Shown: in pieces, positions 18,277 to 27,512 of the stretch
Layout of the letters: each line of letters begins with the position of its first letter
How positions within the stretch are numbered: the first letter of the stretch is position 1
Assembly (NCBI GenBank): GCA_001464475.1
Contig: LNDX01000008.1
Location: 56,832 to 120,831 of the forward strand
Length of the DNA stretch: 64,000 bases
Direction: 5' to 3'
From: Flavobacteriaceae bacterium Ga0077528
Lineage (GTDB): Bacteria; Bacteroidota; Bacteroidia; Flavobacteriales; Flavobacteriaceae
Translations under genes and position numbers: made by a program
Notes under the pieces: generated by a model
Told to the model about the DNA's origin: nothing
Databases searched by the model: none
What the model saw: the letters and a program-made list of their open reading frames with translations, nothing else

Positions 18277-19198
18277 AATGATCTATTAGTTTTTTGATTC
18301 CAACTTCTAATCCAATCAAATCTCTTTGGAGCAAATTTTTCATTTTTGAAGTATCTGGACAACGACGAGTCATATCGCCTTCTTCTAGTGCAGGTAAATG
18401 AATGATTTGAGATTTTGAACCTGTTACTTCAATTACTTTTTTAGCCAAATCGAGAATAGTCATTTCAATATCACTACCTACATTTAAGACATCATTTACA
18501 CATTTTTCGCTATTCATAGCTTTAACACATGCTTCTATATTATCATCAACATAACAAAATGAACGTGTTTGCAAACCGTCACCATATAATGTAATTGGTT
18601 CGTTTTTTAATGCTGCTTTAATAAATCTTGGAACAACAAAATCTTCACTTTGATTGGGTCCGTAAGTATTAAAAAATCTAAAAATAGTATATTCTAAACC
18701 ATATTCTTGAAAATAAGATTTAAAAAAAGCTTCACCAACATTTTTCACAATTGCATAAGGCAATCTTGAGTTAAGTGGAGTTGTATTTTCGTTTTGAGGA
18801 ATTTCGAATGGTTCTCCATAAACTTCAGATGAACTCGAATAAAATACTCTTTTTACACCTGAATTTTTAGATAAAGAAAGAATATTTTTTATACCTTCTA
18901 TATCATTAAGAACCATTATTGGATTTTCAAGTGTTCTTTTTACCCCAACTACAGCTGCATAATGAAACACATAATCAAAATTATACCTGCCAAAAATCGG
19001 TACAATATCATTGTAATTGTTGGCATCTGCTTTAATAAATTTAACATTTTCTTTTTGAGGCACTTTTAACAAACTTCCAGTAGAAAGATTATCCGCTATA
19101 ACTATAAAATTATCATTATTTTCAGATAATTTATTAGCTAATGCGCTTGCTACATTTCCTGCACCGCCAGTTATTAGAATGTTTTTTTTGTTATTCAT
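18260..19198 (-). CDS. NAD(P)-dependent SDR sugar epimerase/dehydratase
   Basis: 312 residues of an extended short-chain dehydrogenase. The cofactor loop is ILITGGAGNVASALA at residues 7-21, with the catalytic Ser in SSSSEVYGEP (121-130) and the Tyr148-x3-Lys152 pair in PYAIVKN. FRFFNTYGPNQ and the C-terminal GLQTRSFCYVDD fit UDP-sugar epimerases or UDP-glucuronate decarboxylases. The gap YAIVK instead of YxxSK is mildly unusual. It probably supplies one nucleotide sugar for the neighbouring transferases; the exact reaction (4-epimerase, decarboxylase or dehydratase) is open. Confidence 0.83.
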   Translation of the reverse strand: MNNKKNILITGGAGNVASALANKLSENNDNFIVIADNLSTGSLLKVPQKENVKFIKADANNYNDIVPIFGRYNFDYVFHYAAVVGVKRTLENPIMVLNDIEGIKNILSLSKNSGVKRVFYSSSSEVYGEPFEIPQNENTTPLNSRLPYAIVKNVGEAFFKSYFQEYGLEYTIFRFFNTYGPNQSEDFVVPRFIKAALKNEPITLYGDGLQTRSFCYVDDNIEACVKAMNSEKCVNDVLNVGSDIEMTILDLAKKVIEVTGSKSQIIHLPALEEGDMTRRCPDTSKMKNLLQRDLIGLEVGIKKLIDHYENRN

Positions 19199-19213
19199 CT
19201 TATTTATAATGGG

Positions 19214-20095
19214 TTAATTCTTTAAATTGTTTAAGTTTTTTAAATAATAAAATGGATTTAAAAATATTTTCCATTTGCTAATTATTACTTTGTTGTCTTT
19301 ATAAAAAATATTTCTATTTCTTATTCCTGTTCGAGCTAATTTTACTGCAATTTTATACAAAGTAAATGGATTTTTTATGCCCATTTTTAAAAAATTTTCA
19401 AAAAACCTTCGTTCTATTCCAATATATTTCTCTTCATTTTTAGACAACCTTGAAATGGAGTTACAATCTCTATAATATGATAATGGTTCGTTTATGTAAT
19501 AGATTTTATAAAAGTAAAACATTCTTTGGTAAAAATCTAAATCTTCACCAACAACTAATTGTTCGTCGAATTGCAATTTGTCGAAAACTTTTTTTCTAAA
19601 CAAAGGTGTTGGTGACTTTATGCACCAATTTCCTAGTGCATTCCAAAAAACATAACCCGACCTACTATTTGCTTTATTGACTGCCGCACCAATTGTTTCG
19701 CCAGTTACTATTCCGTTCTCATCTATTATAGCTGCCGATGAATGTACACAAGCAACATCAAGGTTATTTGTAAGAATTGCTATTTGTTTTTCAATTTTTT
19801 CTGGCATAAACAAATCATCATCGTCAAGAAAAGCAATAAAATCTCCTGTAGCATTTTGTATCCCAAAATTTCTAGCAGAAGAAATTCCTCCATTTACTTT
19901 ATAAAAGTACTTGCAGTTTTCAAATTTATTACAAATAGCTTCAGCATATTTTCTTGAAGAACCATCATCTATTACAAGAATTTCAATGTTTTTGTAGGTT
20001 TGATTTACTACAGAATTTATGGCATCCTCAAGAAACTCATCTCTATTGTATGTTGTAATAATTACACTAACCAAATAATTTTTATTTAGCTCCAT
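19214..20095 (-). CDS. Glycosyltransferase family 2
   Basis: 293 residues of a GT-A fold inverting transferase. It begins with VSVIITTYNRDEFLEDAI and shows ILVIDDGSS, NGGISSARNFGI and the metal motif FIAFLDDDDLF near residue 90. The C-terminal half with PTPLFRKKVFDKL and VGEDLDFYQRM is the usual acceptor part, the latter carrying the ED motif that provides the catalytic base. Ten bases overlap the next GT2 gene upstream. Acts on a lipid-linked or carrier glycan at the inner membrane; sugar unknown. Confidence 0.9.
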   Translation of the reverse strand: MELNKNYLVSVIITTYNRDEFLEDAINSVVNQTYKNIEILVIDDGSSRKYAEAICNKFENCKYFYKVNGGISSARNFGIQNATGDFIAFLDDDDLFMPEKIEKQIAILTNNLDVACVHSSAAIIDENGIVTGETIGAAVNKANSRSGYVFWNALGNWCIKSPTPLFRKKVFDKLQFDEQLVVGEDLDFYQRMFYFYKIYYINEPLSYYRDCNSISRLSKNEEKYIGIERRFFENFLKMGIKNPFTLYKIAVKLARTGIRNRNIFYKDNKVIISKWKIFLNPFYYLKNLNNLKN

Positions 20096-21012
20096 AAAGT
20101 TTTGAATTTGATGAAAATAAATTTCAATAAAGTTAGATAATACTTTCTTTCAATAGAATGATTTCCTTTTAGATTTTTTAAAAAATCGTATTTTAATACC
20201 TCCTTTTTATTATTCCAAACAAAATGCTTAATGTAATGATCTATTAAAACTTGAACTTTATATTGTTGATTAAAATAGTTTAAATACTTAACTTTTTCAA
20301 CATAAATATTCTTTAAAGATGTCGCATTCATTTTTACTGTAGTAGAATCTTGATGCCTTCTAAAGTAATTAAGTTTTTTATTCAAAAAAGCAACCGAATG
20401 ATTTTGAACTAAAAGTGTCCAAAGAAACAAGTCTGAAGATTGTTTATTACAAAAAATTTCTTTTGAAATAGGTTCTGTTGGCTTTTTAAAAACAACACTA
20501 CTTGCATTTGTAATATAGGTTTCTAGAGGCATTTTTGATAAAAACAATTGAGAAGAAATAATTTTAAATGTGTTTTCTTCTACATTCAAATCTTTAGTTC
20601 GCCTAGTTGAATCATAAATAATAATATCATTTTCAACATAATTGCTTACACAAAAAGCTAAACTTGTATTTTCATTTTTTTCTAAAACCTCTATTAATTC
20701 TTCTAAGAATGTTGGTTCAGAATAATCATCCGTTTCGGCAATCCAAATGTATTTTGTTTGTGCTAATTCAATTCCTTTTTGCCATGAAAAATAACCACTG
20801 CCAGAATTTGATTCATGGCTAATAAAATATTTTATTTTTGAGGGATTATTTTTAGCAAATTCTGATAAAATCTCTAAACTAGAATCAGAAGAATAATCGT
20901 CTATAATAATCAGTTCCCAATCTGTATATGTTTGATTTAAAATAGATTGTAAACGTTTATTTAAAAACTTTGCATGATTATAACTTGGTATTATTATAGA
21001 AAGAGTTGGCAT
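20086..21012 (-). CDS. Glycosyltransferase family 2
   Basis: 308 residues. LSIIIPSYNHAKFLNKRL, WELIIIDDYSSD and the metal-site segment YIWIAETDDYSEPTF identify a GT2 enzyme. The last form is typical of GT2 members that use E-T-D-D in place of DxD. The C-terminal half is less conserved and lacks a clear ED catalytic motif, so the acceptor is probably unlike that of its neighbour. The start codon overlaps the end of the upstream GT4 gene by none (one base apart). One of two GT2 enzymes in a row. Confidence 0.88.
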   Translation of the reverse strand: MPTLSIIIPSYNHAKFLNKRLQSILNQTYTDWELIIIDDYSSDSSLEILSEFAKNNPSKIKYFISHESNSGSGYFSWQKGIELAQTKYIWIAETDDYSEPTFLEELIEVLEKNENTSLAFCVSNYVENDIIIYDSTRRTKDLNVEENTFKIISSQLFLSKMPLETYITNASSVVFKKPTEPISKEIFCNKQSSDLFLWTLLVQNHSVAFLNKKLNYFRRHQDSTTVKMNATSLKNIYVEKVKYLNYFNQQYKVQVLIDHYIKHFVWNNKKEVLKYDFLKNLKGNHSIERKYYLTLLKFIFIKFKTLWS

Positions 21013-22095
21013 TTAATTAAGTATTTGATTCCAACAATCTATTATAGTTTTTACTTCCATTTCCATACTGTATTCTGAAAGAATAAAGTCAGATGCTTTT
21101 TTTCCTTTTTCTATAAAAGGCGTGTTTTCGTTCTCATATTCTTTAATTACATTTTCTAAAGTTTTTGCGAAAGAAAGTACATCACGATCTTCAATTGGAT
21201 AGCAGAAATCTTCTTTAAAAAATTCTTTACCTCCTTTTCCAGCATAACCAACAACAATACATCCGCAAGCCATAGCTTCTGCTGGAGGCATTCCAAAACC
21301 TTCATTAATACTAAAACTTAAAAAAATAGCACAATCTCTTAAGGTATTTGCTACTTGTTTTTCATTCATGTTTTCAATGGCTACCAATTCCCAATTTTCT
21401 AAAACACCTCTAAACTTTAAAATATTAATTACTTGAATTAGATCAACTCTAAGTCGTCTAGGCATAAAAGCAATTTTTCTTTTCTTTTGTGTATTAAGAT
21501 AAAAATTCTTAGAATCAATACCATATCGAACTCGTTTAACATTCATTTTAGGAAAAGTATATTGAATGTATTCCTTAGCATTTTCAGAATTGACAATTGT
21601 AGAGATTAATTCTTTATTAAGATAAGGCGAATCATTGTTTTTGAGATTCAAATCATAGTGAAAAAAAGTTTGATATGCGCCTTGATTATAGATGACTTTA
21701 CGATTTCCTTTTATTAAATTTCCTAATAATGGTCCATATACCTCTGGAAAGACAAACACATCATCTGGTAGTATGGTGATATCGTTTTTTGTTGAATGTT
21801 GTAACTGCTTTAGATTTTTTACAATTGATTTAATAACTTTTTTGGATTTGGAAAAAAGTCCAGTTGCATTATTATTAGCCATAATCAAATTATTCATCTC
21901 ATTATGTATGCTATAACTATAAGCCACTTTCGTTTGATTAACAAACCAAGTACATTTAAACCTGGCATTTTGATGAAGAACAAAAGCGTTGTATCCGTTG
22001 TTATTCAATACATCTACTTGTCGGTACAATTGTTTGATTCCACCAGTAGGTGAATTAATATCAGGAGAAATAAAAAAAATACGAGGGTTAGACAT
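21013..22095 (-). CDS. Glycosyltransferase family 4
   Basis: 360 residues. It begins with RIFFISPDINSPTGGIKQLYRQV, the GG(I) loop of the acceptor domain, and the donor domain shows IFLSFSINEGFGMPPAEAMACG with the EX7E pair inside the EGFGMPPAE string, both Glu intact. The order and length fit GT4. It follows the Wzt gene by five bases and so is probably the first transferase of the second glycan operon. The donor sugar is unknown. Confidence 0.88.
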   Translation of the reverse strand: MSNPRIFFISPDINSPTGGIKQLYRQVDVLNNNGYNAFVLHQNARFKCTWFVNQTKVAYSYSIHNEMNNLIMANNNATGLFSKSKKVIKSIVKNLKQLQHSTKNDITILPDDVFVFPEVYGPLLGNLIKGNRKVIYNQGAYQTFFHYDLNLKNNDSPYLNKELISTIVNSENAKEYIQYTFPKMNVKRVRYGIDSKNFYLNTQKKRKIAFMPRRLRVDLIQVINILKFRGVLENWELVAIENMNEKQVANTLRDCAIFLSFSINEGFGMPPAEAMACGCIVVGYAGKGGKEFFKEDFCYPIEDRDVLSFAKTLENVIKEYENENTPFIEKGKKASDFILSEYSMEMEVKTIIDCWNQILN

Positions 22096-22100
22096 TTTTA

Positions 22101-23372
22101 TTATTTATTATAAAAATCAACATCAAAATCGAGGTAAATTTTACTTTCTTCTACTGGAATATTTCTACCAGTTTTGTAAAAGTCACCATCAATTACTTCA
22201 AAATATATAGCACTTTGCAACCAATCAGCTCTCTTATAATCAACATATAAATCTGTGCTAATGTAATAACCACCTTGATTTAGAATGAGTTTATCAATTT
22301 TAAAAATCATTTTTGTAACATTATTAACTGTTTGCTTTTCAAACAGATAATTACTTAACCACAAAAATCGCTGACCTAAATTATCATCAATTTTCAAATC
22401 CAAACGAATTTGAGATGAGTCTATTTTAGAAGGGTTATAAAGTTCTAATTCAATATGAAGAGGCTGACCAACTTGAGGTTCAACAAATTGGTTTTCACCA
22501 TAGATTTTAGCATTAATTATTTTAACTATTCCAGTTCCAGATCGACCTTTATAATCGGCTAAAGAAGTAATATCTGCACTGTTTTTTAAGTATTCTTGAA
22601 TAGCTTTATCGGCTGCACCTTGAAAATGATTCATTCCGTTTTGCAACACAATTCCTTTATTACATAAATTTTGAACGGCAGCCATATTATGACTTACAAA
22701 CAATACTGTTCTGCCTTCGCTTTTAGAAATATCGCCCATTTTTCCTAGACATTTCTTTTGAAATTCTGCATCGCCAACAGCTAGTACTTCATCTACAATT
22801 AGAATTTCACTTTCTAAATGTGCTGCAACAGCAAAGGCAAGTCGCACATACATTCCTGAGGAATAACGTTTTACTGGTGTGTCAATATAGCGCTCTACTC
22901 CAGAAAAATCAATGATTTCATCGAGTTTTCTAGTGATTTCTTTTTTTCGCATGCCAAGAATGGCTCCGTTAAGATAAATATTTTCTCTACCTGAAAGTTC
23001 GGGATGAAAACCTGTACCAACTTCAAGTAAACTGGCAATTCTGCCCTTTACTTTAATTTGTCCTGTCGTTGGACTTGTTACTCTTGAAAGTAGTTTTAAC
23101 AAGGTACTTTTCCCAGCTCCGTTTTTTCCGATTATTCCAACAGCATCTCCTTGATTTATTTCAAAATTTATATCTTTTAAGGACCAAACAATGTTGCTAG
23201 TTCCTTTAATACTTCTATTATTTGTTTCACCAATTTTAAGAAATGGATCTTCTTTACCTAATATTTTTGTTTGCCAAAAACGTTCAACATCTTTAGAAAG
23301 CGTTCTTGAACCAATTTGACCAATTTGATAGGCCTTCGATAAATTCTCAACTTTTATTATTGGCTTGCTCAT
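22101..23372 (-). CDS. wzt: Wzt-type ABC transporter ATPase with C-terminal glycan-recognition domain
   Basis: 423 residues. Walker A GKNGAGKST is at 82-90, the signature SSGMY at 171-175, Walker B LIVDEVLAVGD at 191-201 and the switch His228 in FVSHN, so the ATPase should be active. Residues from about 265 form an extra beta-rich domain (IVKIINAKIYGE ... DLYVDYKRADW) like the Wzt C-terminal fold that recognises the terminal modification of the exported polysaccharide. It overlaps the Wzm gene by one base and the pair energises export of an undecaprenyl-linked glycan. A close paralogue is at 56764-58014. Confidence 0.93.
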   Translation of the reverse strand: MSKPIIKVENLSKAYQIGQIGSRTLSKDVERFWQTKILGKEDPFLKIGETNNRSIKGTSNIVWSLKDINFEINQGDAVGIIGKNGAGKSTLLKLLSRVTSPTTGQIKVKGRIASLLEVGTGFHPELSGRENIYLNGAILGMRKKEITRKLDEIIDFSGVERYIDTPVKRYSSGMYVRLAFAVAAHLESEILIVDEVLAVGDAEFQKKCLGKMGDISKSEGRTVLFVSHNMAAVQNLCNKGIVLQNGMNHFQGAADKAIQEYLKNSADITSLADYKGRSGTGIVKIINAKIYGENQFVEPQVGQPLHIELELYNPSKIDSSQIRLDLKIDDNLGQRFLWLSNYLFEKQTVNNVTKMIFKIDKLILNQGGYYISTDLYVDYKRADWLQSAIYFEVIDGDFYKTGRNIPVEESKIYLDFDVDFYNK

Positions 23373-24241
23373 TATATGGTATCTACGAAGTTTTTTTCTG
23401 TCTTATTAAAAATAATAACACCAAAAAATAAAATAATTAATGTAACTACTGTTGAATAGCCTAAACTTGCTGCTGTAAACTCTCCTTTTCCAAGAAAAGC
23501 ATATCTAAATGCTTCTATGATTCCAGTCATTGGATTTAATTCTGCAATATTTCCATAACCCTTTTCACGAGCATAACTCAAAGGGTAAATCACTGTTGTT
23601 CCATACATTAACAATTGAACACCAAAAGTAACAAGAAACGTTAAATCTCGGTATTTAGTAGTCATTGCGGTAATTATAAGACCAAGACCTAATCCTAAAA
23701 GAGCCATTAATAATACCAATATTGGGAATAAAAATAATCCTAAAGTAATATGAAAACTTGTTCCGGCAATTGGGAAAATATAAAAATACGCCATCATGCA
23801 AATCATGAGTAGCAGTTGAACTCCAAATCTAACTAGGTTACTTACCACAATACTTAACGGCATAATTAATCTTGGGAAATATACTTTTCCAAAAATATTG
23901 GCATTATCTCTAAAAACAGTACTTGTTTTTGTAAGGCAATCTGAAAAATAGGCCCAAGATGTAATTCCTGTTAAATAAAACAAATAACTTGGTAAACCAT
24001 CAGTACTTATCCCTGCTAAATTGCCAAAAACGAATGAAAAAACAATAGTTGTAAAAATGGGTTGAATAAAAAACCAAAGTGGCCCCAGTACAGTCTGTTT
24101 ATAGAAACTAACAAAGTCTCTTTTTACAAACATAACAAGTAAGTCTCTATATCTCCATAAGTCACTGAAATTTAAATCAAAGAGCGAAGAATGCCCTTTG
24201 ATTATTAAATCCCAATTTTGTTCTTCTTGATTATCTTTCAT
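23372..24241 (-). CDS. wzm: Wzm-type ABC-2 polysaccharide exporter permease
   Basis: 289 residues with six hydrophobic segments. The N-terminal amphipathic part LWRYRDLLVMFVKRDFVSFYKQTVLGPLWFFIQP is typical for Wzm/TagG permeases, and NPMTGIIEAFRYAFLG near the end is the usual final loop. It pairs with the ATPase at 22101 (one-base overlap), making the inner-membrane channel for a lipid-linked polysaccharide. It is the first gene of the leftward operon that begins at the promoter near 24294; a second Wzm is at 58020-58868 with high visible similarity, especially in the YKQTxLGPxWFFxQP stretch. Confidence 0.93.
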   Translation of the reverse strand: MKDNQEEQNWDLIIKGHSSLFDLNFSDLWRYRDLLVMFVKRDFVSFYKQTVLGPLWFFIQPIFTTIVFSFVFGNLAGISTDGLPSYLFYLTGITSWAYFSDCLTKTSTVFRDNANIFGKVYFPRLIMPLSIVVSNLVRFGVQLLLMICMMAYFYIFPIAGTSFHITLGLFLFPILVLLMALLGLGLGLIITAMTTKYRDLTFLVTFGVQLLMYGTTVIYPLSYAREKGYGNIAELNPMTGIIEAFRYAFLGKGEFTAASLGYSTVVTLIILFFGVIIFNKTEKNFVDTI

Positions 24242-24293
24242 CTAGTTCTATAAAATTCGATTGAAACTATTTAACTTCCTCAAATTTAAAAAG

Positions 24294-24301
24294 CAAATAT
24301 A
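24294..24301 (-). promoter_or_regulatory. Candidate -7 box for the leftward operon
   Basis: On the minus strand this is TATATTTG, an exact fit to the Bacteroidota TAnnTTTG box. It lies 53 bases upstream of the Wzm start in the 137-base divergent gap between Wzm and the phosphatase gene. A TTG (weak -33) occurs about 24 bases further upstream. A second TAnnTTTG (TAAATTTG, 24281-24288) is closer to the gene but has no -33. The assignment is by consensus only. Confidence 0.45.
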
Positions 24302-24378
24302 GTAATTTGACATAATTATAAGACTCAATTCTGTTGTTTTAATTATTATTTGTTTCTTTGTAAAAAATACATTCAATT

Positions 24379-25119
24379 TTGTTTTTCTTCAATAAAAAAT
24401 CTACTTACCTCAAAGATATAATCCCTAATGATTATACTGATATTCATTCACATTTATTACCTGGAATAGATGATGGATCAAAAGATATCGAAGACACCTT
24501 GACATTGATAAACGAGTTAAAAAAGTTAGGATTCTGTAATTTCATAACAACTCCTCACGTTATGGAGCATGTTTGGGAAAATTCTAAAACTAAAATTGAA
24601 AATACTCTTGCAACAACATTAAGTCGCCTAAAAGACAACTCTATTGACAATTCGTTTAAAACTGCTGCAGAATATATGCTTGATGATAACTTTAGAAGAT
24701 TATTTCAAGAAGAAAAATTATTGACCCTTAAAGAGAATTATGTTTTGGTTGAGATGTCTTACATTAATGCTCCATTACAACTTTACAATATTATTTTCGA
24801 GTTACAAGTAGCTGGCTACAAACCAGTTTTAGCGCATCCTGAACGATACAATTTTTACCACAATAACCTCCAAGAATATAAAAAGTTGAAACATGCAGGT
24901 TGTATGTTTCAAATTAATCTACTCTCATCTGTGGGTTATTACGGACCAATGATAGCTAAAACAGCCGACTATTTATTAAAAAATAATATGATTGATTTTG
25001 TTGGTTCTGATGTACATCACATGAAACATGTAGAATCTTTTAATAAAAAAATTGTTTTGAAAAACCTTGATCCATTGAAGGAAGCTTTTCAAAACAATGT
25101 ATTCTTTGAACCTTTATAA
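24379..25119 (+). CDS. CpsB/CapC-type PHP-family tyrosine-protein phosphatase
   Basis: 246 residues on the plus strand, the only complete gene in that direction. The PHP metal motif DIHSHLLPGIDDG has His23 and His25, followed by FITTPHVM, LAHPERY and GSDVHHMK, which supply the other metal ligands of the Mn2+-dependent CpsB/YwqE phosphatases. These dephosphorylate the tyrosine-rich tail of the Wzc/CapB kinase. The most likely start is TTG at 24379, which gives the usual MFFFNKK-type N-terminus; there is no in-frame ATG nearby. Its stop is three bases from the stop of the Wzc-like gene, its presumed partner. Confidence 0.88.
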   Translation: MFFFNKKSTYLKDIIPNDYTDIHSHLLPGIDDGSKDIEDTLTLINELKKLGFCNFITTPHVMEHVWENSKTKIENTLATTLSRLKDNSIDNSFKTAAEYMLDDNFRRLFQEEKLLTLKENYVLVEMSYINAPLQLYNIIFELQVAGYKPVLAHPERYNFYHNNLQEYKKLKHAGCMFQINLLSSVGYYGPMIAKTADYLLKNNMIDFVGSDVHHMKHVESFNKKIVLKNLDPLKEAFQNNVFFEPL

Positions 25120-25122
25120 AGT

Positions 25123-27507
25123 TTATTTCTTTTTGGCAAAAATTGCTTTTATTTTCTCAATAAATGTTAATTCTTTTTCTTCAACCCCATAGCCATAGCC
25201 GTAACCATAGCCATAGCCGTAACCGTAGCCATATCCATAGGTTTTCTTAACTTCAGTATCGTTAAGAACTATTGACATGTTAGGCAACTTATTCTCTTTA
25301 TATAATGTTTCTGCAAACTTAAGCATTCGCTTATCTAGATAATTGGCACGCATTACATAAATAAAAGCATCAGCATTTTTGGCAATTAATAGAGTATCTG
25401 TTACAACACTCACAGGAGCAGTATCAACTACTATATAATCGTATTGTTTTTTAAGTTCATCAAATAAAAGCGTTAATTTATCATTCATCAATAACTCTAC
25501 AGGATTTGGCGGAATAACACCTGAAGGTAATGCATAAAAATTATCAAAATCTTTTACTTTAACAATATAATCCTTAATGTCTTCGTTTGGTTTTGTCAAA
25601 TAGTTTGTAATACCTTTAACAGGTAGTGCAATATATTGATCCAGTTTAGGATTTCTAATATCTAAACCAATTATTAAGACTTTTTTTCCTGATAAGGCAA
25701 TTGTAGTTGCTAAATTAATGGCACAAAATGTTTTTCCTTCTTTAGGCAATGATGATGTTACAAATATAGTTTTACAAGCATTTTCAGGAACATGCGCGAG
25801 CATAAACTCTAAATTGGTTCTAATCATTCTAATCGCTTCTGCAGAACTGGACCTACTATTAGATTGAATAATTTCTTCATTAGACTCTGATTTTGGCAAA
25901 TCTCCTAAGAAAGGAATAGAAACTTTGCCTTCTATATCTTGACGATATTTTATTTTAGTATCAAAGAAGTTTATTAAAAATAATATTCCAAAAGGAATTA
26001 GTAATCCTAAAATAATCGCGCCAAGATAGAACATCGATTTCTTAAGTGAAATTGGTCCTGTTAGATAAGCATTGTCAATTACTTTAGCTTTGGCAGAAGT
26101 AACCGCTAAGGATATTTCTGTTTCTTCTCGTTTTTGTAAAAGGTACAAATACAAAGATTGCTTTATATTTTGCTGTCTTGCGATTTCATTATAATTTCGT
26201 TCATTGGTAGGAACCTGATACACTTTTCCATTATAAAGAGAACGTTGTCTTAACAAATCTCTTTTTTGAATAGCTATATCATTCTTTTTACTTAATAAAC
26301 TTTGAACGATATTGTCTCTCAATTCAGAAATCTTCAAATCAATATTTTTAACTTTTGGATTAGATTCAGTGGCACTTTTGGATAATCTTCTCTTTTCTAA
26401 AACAAGGGCATTATATTCTGTAATATAAGTATTAGATGTCTCAGTAGCTGCGACAACATTAGTTGGTAACAATTCGTCTTTTTTTGTTTTTCTAATTTCA
26501 TCTAATAGAAAATCTCTTACTTTTAAATCTGTTTCAATAGCCAGAATTGATTTATTATAATCCACTGCACCACCAATACTCAATCCAGCATCTGACTCTA
26601 AACTAACTAATCCTTTGTCTTTTTTAAACTGCTCGGCTTGTCCTTCTACACCACCTAATTCCTTAGTAATGATGTCTAATCGGTTATTGATAAATTCTTT
26701 GGTAAACTCTGCAACTTGATTTCTATCTCTTACGGCATCTTCATTATATTGCTCAACTAATGCATTTAAAAAATCCACACTTCTTTGAGGAATTTGATCT
26801 GTTATACCTAAATTAATAACATTAGTTTTCTCAACTGAAAATACCGATAACTTACCTCTAAATCCATTCGCTCTTCCTTCTAAGGTTGATTTCACAACAA
26901 TGATATCAACAATATTCTCAGGCATTGGATACGTATTTAACTTAACAATAAAACTCCCTAATGTTGAAGGTACCTTTTGACCAAAACTATAGCGCTTAGC
27001 ATTCTTCTTTTCAACATCCAGTACTTCAAATTGTTTATTTGAAATAACTCTAATAACGAAGCTTAAAGAATTTTCATTGTAATCCTCTTTTTTGTCAGTG
27101 AAAATAACTTTTATTGGTGAATCATTATAAAGCTCTTTAAAAACAACTCTTCCTTCACTGAAATAAGAGATGTCTAAATCCATTTTTTTAACAACATCTT
27201 GGGATAATTGTCTAGATTTTAAAATGAAAATCTCATTGTCAACATTATTCTTTCCTGAGAAAATATTTAAATCACTGAAAGCAGAGAACTCACTGGTACC
27301 TCCTTTTTTTTCGTCTTTTATCAAAATGGAAGAAGCGGCACCATATTCTACAACATAATATCTTAAATATACAAAAGTGATTGCGAGAAGTACCAAAACA
27401 CTTAATACAAACCACTTCCAATACTGAAGATAATTAAAGATTTGTTCCTTTATAGTAACTTCATTTTGTGCTTCTGAATTCGATTCTTGAGACAATAAAT
27501 TTTGCAT
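25123..27507 (-). CDS. wzc: Wzc-type polysaccharide co-polymerase with tyrosine autokinase domain
   Basis: 794 residues. A Wzz-like domain begins with a transmembrane segment at about 33-50 and ends with a second at about 492-515, with the periplasmic part, probably coiled (about 240-450), between. The C-terminal kinase has Walker A SSLPKEGKT near 585-593, the BY-kinase Walker A' IIGLDIRNP near 613 and Walker B IVVDTAPV near 692. The usual 'LLIDADLR' Walker A' is replaced by IIGLDIR, but Asp616 is kept. The tail has a (YG)9 tract at 757-774, the phosphorylation cluster. It controls chain length and export with the Wza-like protein (5 bases away) and the CpsB-type phosphatase. Confidence 0.93.
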   Translation of the reverse strand: MQNLLSQESNSEAQNEVTIKEQIFNYLQYWKWFVLSVLVLLAITFVYLRYYVVEYGAASSILIKDEKKGGTSEFSAFSDLNIFSGKNNVDNEIFILKSRQLSQDVVKKMDLDISYFSEGRVVFKELYNDSPIKVIFTDKKEDYNENSLSFVIRVISNKQFEVLDVEKKNAKRYSFGQKVPSTLGSFIVKLNTYPMPENIVDIIVVKSTLEGRANGFRGKLSVFSVEKTNVINLGITDQIPQRSVDFLNALVEQYNEDAVRDRNQVAEFTKEFINNRLDIITKELGGVEGQAEQFKKDKGLVSLESDAGLSIGGAVDYNKSILAIETDLKVRDFLLDEIRKTKKDELLPTNVVAATETSNTYITEYNALVLEKRRLSKSATESNPKVKNIDLKISELRDNIVQSLLSKKNDIAIQKRDLLRQRSLYNGKVYQVPTNERNYNEIARQQNIKQSLYLYLLQKREETEISLAVTSAKAKVIDNAYLTGPISLKKSMFYLGAIILGLLIPFGILFLINFFDTKIKYRQDIEGKVSIPFLGDLPKSESNEEIIQSNSRSSSAEAIRMIRTNLEFMLAHVPENACKTIFVTSSLPKEGKTFCAINLATTIALSGKKVLIIGLDIRNPKLDQYIALPVKGITNYLTKPNEDIKDYIVKVKDFDNFYALPSGVIPPNPVELLMNDKLTLLFDELKKQYDYIVVDTAPVSVVTDTLLIAKNADAFIYVMRANYLDKRMLKFAETLYKENKLPNMSIVLNDTEVKKTYGYGYGYGYGYGYGYGYGVEEKELTFIEKIKAIFAKKK
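25186..25239 (-). repeat. In-frame hexanucleotide repeat coding (Tyr-Gly)9
   Basis: Nine consecutive TAT/TAC-GGN codon pairs near the 3' end of the Wzc-like gene, coding residues 757-774. Synonymous third bases vary, so it is not a pure microsatellite, but its six-base period would allow copy-number change by slippage without a frameshift. Confidence 0.85.
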
Positions 27508-27512
27508 AATTA

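Noticed and set aside
24379..25119. Transposon or recently inserted gene because of the opposite strand
   Set aside because: Its product is the usual partner of the adjacent kinase and no flanking repeats or transposase are seen.
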